From assembly GCF_003073045.1 (NCBI RefSeq), contig NC_037590.1:24082449-24146448 (forward strand): a stretch of DNA of 64,000 nt, in the 5' to 3' direction. A model generated the notes under the pieces. The model saw nothing but the letters and a program-made list of their open reading frames with translations, did not search any database and had not been told where the DNA came from. Below, one piece after another: positions 50,111 to 64,000 of the stretch (positions are counted from its first letter, which is position 1; each line of letters begins with the position of its first letter). The stretch is from Pomacea canaliculata. Its lineage: Eukaryota; Mollusca; Gastropoda; Architaenioglossa; Ampullariidae. The position numbers and the translations under genes were made by a program.

Positions 50111-53100
50111 TAAAAAAAATTATTTGTATCAATAGTTTATCATAATTACGTTTGGCTTTTAGCTTTTTCCTCCATTTAATGAGGAGAGTCATCTGTGCAG
50201 TGCACAAGTTATGCACATATTATGTAGTGCACTAGTTAGCAGTTGTAAGTTGTCTTCATTGACTGGCAATGCATTTAAAGCCATAACCTGGGAATTAGAG
50301 AGGCTCTCCCAAACCCACCCACCCCCCAAACAAAATCACATGCTTTGATAATTTTGTGGATTTTATGTACAAGTACTAAGATGTGTTTTGAACTCAAAAG
50401 CATTATAAAGTTTGAAGGTAACATGCTGCTGATATTGGTGCATTTTATGTATTCTAATAATGTAATCACCCCGCTTTCCCCTAAAAAAGCCTTAATTTCA
50501 GCATTAGTGCAGTCATGTCAGCAAGATTTGGCAGCACAAACCATCACATTAGCCCAGTGCTGGCTGTACACCATGGAGAGCTAGGGCTTTTGGGTGTGTG
50601 TAGGTCACTCTCCATAATTTTATATATTTCTCATGTGCATTCCATATTTTATTGAATGATAAAAGATACTCTGCTATCTTTAAATACACTAGAGACATCA
50701 GATATATTAATTCTAGTGAACACATTTAAAACAAATTTTACAATGAAGTGATACTAAACCATAAAGCTATGTATGCTAGCATGTCAGTTATTTTTGAAGT
50801 AAAGATGAAAAACCTGGTTTTTATCACAGCAAGCAAAGCTGCCAAATCCAAGCAAAGAGCCCTCATAAATCACTGGGATTTGTGGAATTAATGGAAAAAA
50901 TTGTAATGTATAAATAATTTAATCTCAAAAATTAATAAAAATTAAAAGGGATGTCCCAAGTAGATCAATAATATTAACACTCTACTTACGTCTACTTCAG
51001 CAGACGTAAAACTCATAACTGTCTTCATCAAAGGGACCATCATGAATCAGGAGTATTCAGGTGCACTCTTAAAATCAGTTTACATTTTGTCTGCTGATCA
51101 ACATAAGCATCAAAGAAAGATGACAATGTCTGATTTAATCACCAGAAACTATAAATGATGCAAAGTATTGGTGATTGCCTGTCTGACATGGAGAACAATG
51201 TTGATATGAAGGATATACACTCAAGTACAGTGCTAGTATTAGAAATGCTAGGAGTAGCACATCAATACCCAGATAAATGCAAACGTTGCACACAGCCTAA
51301 AGATAAACTGTTATATAGAAAAATTGAATATTACACAATTCACTCTCCTAAAAGCTATCTTTTAATGTAACTTTGAACTGTAGACTGCATTTATGAAAAG
51401 TGGGAGATGGTCAGATTATTCTGACATGTACATTTCCAGCAGTGCAAGCCTGTTTTTTTAATGCATGCCAGAAAGGCTTGGTAGCAAATCAATCGTTTGT
51501 ACTCAAGGTGAAATTTCAAAGTTAATCATTGAAAATAAAAACTACTGGAAGTGCGTTATTTCAAATAATTTGATAATTCAGCATTAACATACATTTTTGT
51601 TGTATGCCACATAAAAAACATTCCACTCCACAAGATAGATCATTAGACACCATGCATCAGTTGGTGACAGTATGAGAGGTTTATTCTATAAAATACTCCA
51701 CCTGATTACATTCACTTGATACATCCTATAAATAAAGCACATCTGGACAAAAACTTTACTTGCATGAAGATATTATAAGTTCCATTCTCAAAATAACAAA
51801 AATATGGCTAAAGTGATGTGCATCTTTATCTCAAATTTCAACCTACTTTCATCATTTTCAATGTTAATAGTGAAGGTAAGAAATATACTGAAGTAAATAG
51901 CTGCTGACAGAAAATAGGAGTATTATGAGCAAATACTTTCTGTCATGTAACATTACTTTCCTTGTCAAAAGCACAAAGCTTTTTTTAAAAAAAAAAAAAT
52001 AGTGGCTTTGTAGTTTGAGCTTGTAAAATGCCGAGAGAATGGACACTACATGTTATCTCCAAGTGCAGATTTTCTGATCAGAAAAATAATACAACACTAA
52101 ATCTCCTTGACAAAAACTAAAGCCACAAGAGTGAGAGTAATCTTAAGTTTTATCCATTTAATCTTCAATGAACAGCAAAATGGGCAAACCCAAAATGTGC
52201 ACATGGGTCTCCACAAAACGGCAGAAGCACGAAAACAAATCAACAAAGTGTCTGTTAAGACTTGGGTCTCTCCAGTCCGACTCCACAAAAGATGAGCAAG
52301 GACTAAATCTTGATGACTTGTTGCAGAAGTTTGTGTTCAGTACCGTAAGCAGTGAATCAAGCACTCAAAAATTTGGTAGCACAAGCAGGCATTTTGTAAG
52401 GGAGTCAATAATGGAAAAGGTAGAAGAAAATATGCAACCCACCTCTGAAACAATGCGTTCATACTTGGATTGTTGAATAACAAAACAATCTGCTAAGCAA
52501 CCACAGACCAAGGTGAACCCGATTCCACCATGGACATAAGACTGAAAAACAGATGTAAAGAATTTTGGTAGCTGGCTTTAGACACCACCATCACCTTATT
52601 GCCAGTGATTTTTATTCAAGCATTACCACTACAGGAGTGTGTGCAAAATGAAACATGATCAAAAGTAGCTTTAAGTTTGTGACCACAATGTTCTCACAAC
52701 CCACATATCACAAGCTCTTTATTCATGGATCATAAGATGAAGCATACTCTACAAAGTCACATTAATAACACTTATCCATTTGTGGAATAGTTTTAAAAAA
52801 TCCAGAACAGTCCACTGCCTTATTTGAAATCTGTAATCCAGTATTTGTATATCTTAGTATCACCAGGTGGGGTTCTCTAAACAGCAATGTGCACAATTCA
52901 CAAAAAAACATGGTTGTGCACAAGAAAACTCATGGCAATAATTCTAGTGGTCTGAGAATATAAAGACTGGGAACTGTCATTGATGATTATTATCATGCTG
53001 ATGATTAAAAAAACAAGTCATAAGCAAGCAGCCAGGTGATAGCCACACAAACAGTTTGTTACAGTTTTTTCATCTAAATACGCATGTTTTTTTTTTTTAA

Positions 53101-54167
53101 AAAAAGCTTCATGTTAAAAGAAAAGTCCTCTGTTAACTTCTATATGCTTTTTTTTCTCCAAACATCCCCTGATGGATCTCCTATCAGCTGTGCTTTTTAT
53201 TTTATTCCCAGTAGCATCAAGATTGTGTCTCACCATATCAAATGTCTTGTCTAATACTCAATGACATGTCTATCACCAGCCTATAGCAAATTCACAACTA
53301 AATCTCCATAGTCAATCTCCAGCATGGAGATTTCCCAAGTCACTGCATATTTCTGAAAATTAACTGTAAAGAATCAAAGGATGTAACTTCTTTAAAAACA
53401 CAATTATAGGAAAAGCATGCTTACACACATATAAATGTGAATCTCTCTCCCACACACAGAGTCTGTATACAATAAAGCAGACCAAAAAAAAAAAAAAATT
53501 CAGAAACTTCAACATAGGCAATCAGCAATAATGTTTTAGACCACCCCTAACCAAAAAAAAAAAAATTCTTCCAAAGTACATCACTCAATGTTCTGCAAAT
53601 AAAGCAAAACCCACAAGCATGACTTAGGAGCAAAAATTTAGTCAGTAAGAATTTGTTATAAAACACTTGTATTCACACATCAAACAATCAGCATAATTTT
53701 CACACTTTAAAAACAGGCTTTCCCATGAATACCTTTACCATCGTAAAATCAGCTTGCAATGTCATCTAGGCCTGGTAAAGTCCAAGTTAAAATAAAAATA
53801 GGTTTTTAAATTTTTGTAAGCTAAGTTTTTAGATTAAATGTTCCACATCAGCTGGTTCACACGGCACACTGCTAATCACACACTCTGAATACTGACAAAT
53901 CAAACTCCATCAGAAATGGCTGGCTGTGAAGCACCAAAGATAATCTCCCAAAAGAGTGATAACCTTGTTGCTTCATTTCATATAAACATTTTCTTTCATT
54001 TACAAAGATGACAGGGACTTGCCCCACTGAGTCCACAATTTGGGTCTGTACTGAAAAGACATTTAGCCATAAACTGAACATGATGTAACTTGACAGATCA
54101 CTATTGAACAAGATGCAGTTTTTGTTGCATTTGGTTCTGATGCGGCACAAACTAAGATACTCTGTCA
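50111..54167. other. Convergent intergenic region and presumed HERC-like 3' UTR
   Basis: It lies between two convergent genes. A minus-strand AATAAA at 51680-51685 would give the HERC-like gene a 2.5-kb 3' UTR. Nothing else is recognised, apart from a 102-codon plus-strand frame at 52168-52476 that shows no known domain and is probably fortuitous. Several A/T homopolymers occur. Confidence 0.4.

Positions 54168-64000
<9,833 letters not shown>

Overview
The window is eukaryotic nuclear DNA: AT-rich, intron-dense and loaded with diverged retrotransposons, tRNA-derived SINEs and small hAT and pogo-like elements. Gene content, short exons (48-174 bp) and repeat style suggest a lophotrochozoan, most likely a mollusc and perhaps a gastropod. 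That placement is inference. No operons, CRISPR arrays or viral genes were seen. Exon models below come from conserved protein blocks joined at GT/AG sites with matching intron phase.

Left to right: (1) the first two exons of a peroxisomal 2,4-dienoyl-CoA reductase gene (DECR2-like, minus) lie head to head, 87 bp apart, with HGSNAT (plus, 1259-11902), the lysosomal heparan-alpha-glucosaminide N-acetyltransferase. HGSNAT carries a duplicated 108-bp exon over its active-site histidine that looks mutually exclusive. (2) An HGSNAT 3' flank of about 5 kb holds a hAT MITE. (3) Two minus-strand genes of the TGN38/TGOLN2-KCT2 family follow: a four-exon gene A (17209-21679) and a five-exon gene B (29492-36166). 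An orphan, probably broken, copy of the family's luminal first exon lies at 22528-23007. (4) DNAL4 (dynein axonemal light chain 4, plus, 36567-39772) is divergent from gene B across 400 bp. (5) A 4.8-kb repeat-rich stretch follows. (6) An eIF4E-binding protein gene (plus, 44630-46799) is next. (7) The HECT half of a HERC3/HERC4-like ubiquitin ligase (minus, 54168 to beyond 64000) ends the window, with LINE pieces in its introns.

The genes do not form one pathway. Several act in the endolysosomal, trans-Golgi or peroxisomal systems (HGSNAT, DECR2, two TGN38-like cargo proteins), but no joint function is implied beyond the two divergent promoters.

The sequence appears to contain single-base homopolymer length errors, or real indels, that break otherwise conserved frames in HGSNAT exons 2, 3 and 7 and in gene B exon 1. 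Models there depend on accepting those breaks.
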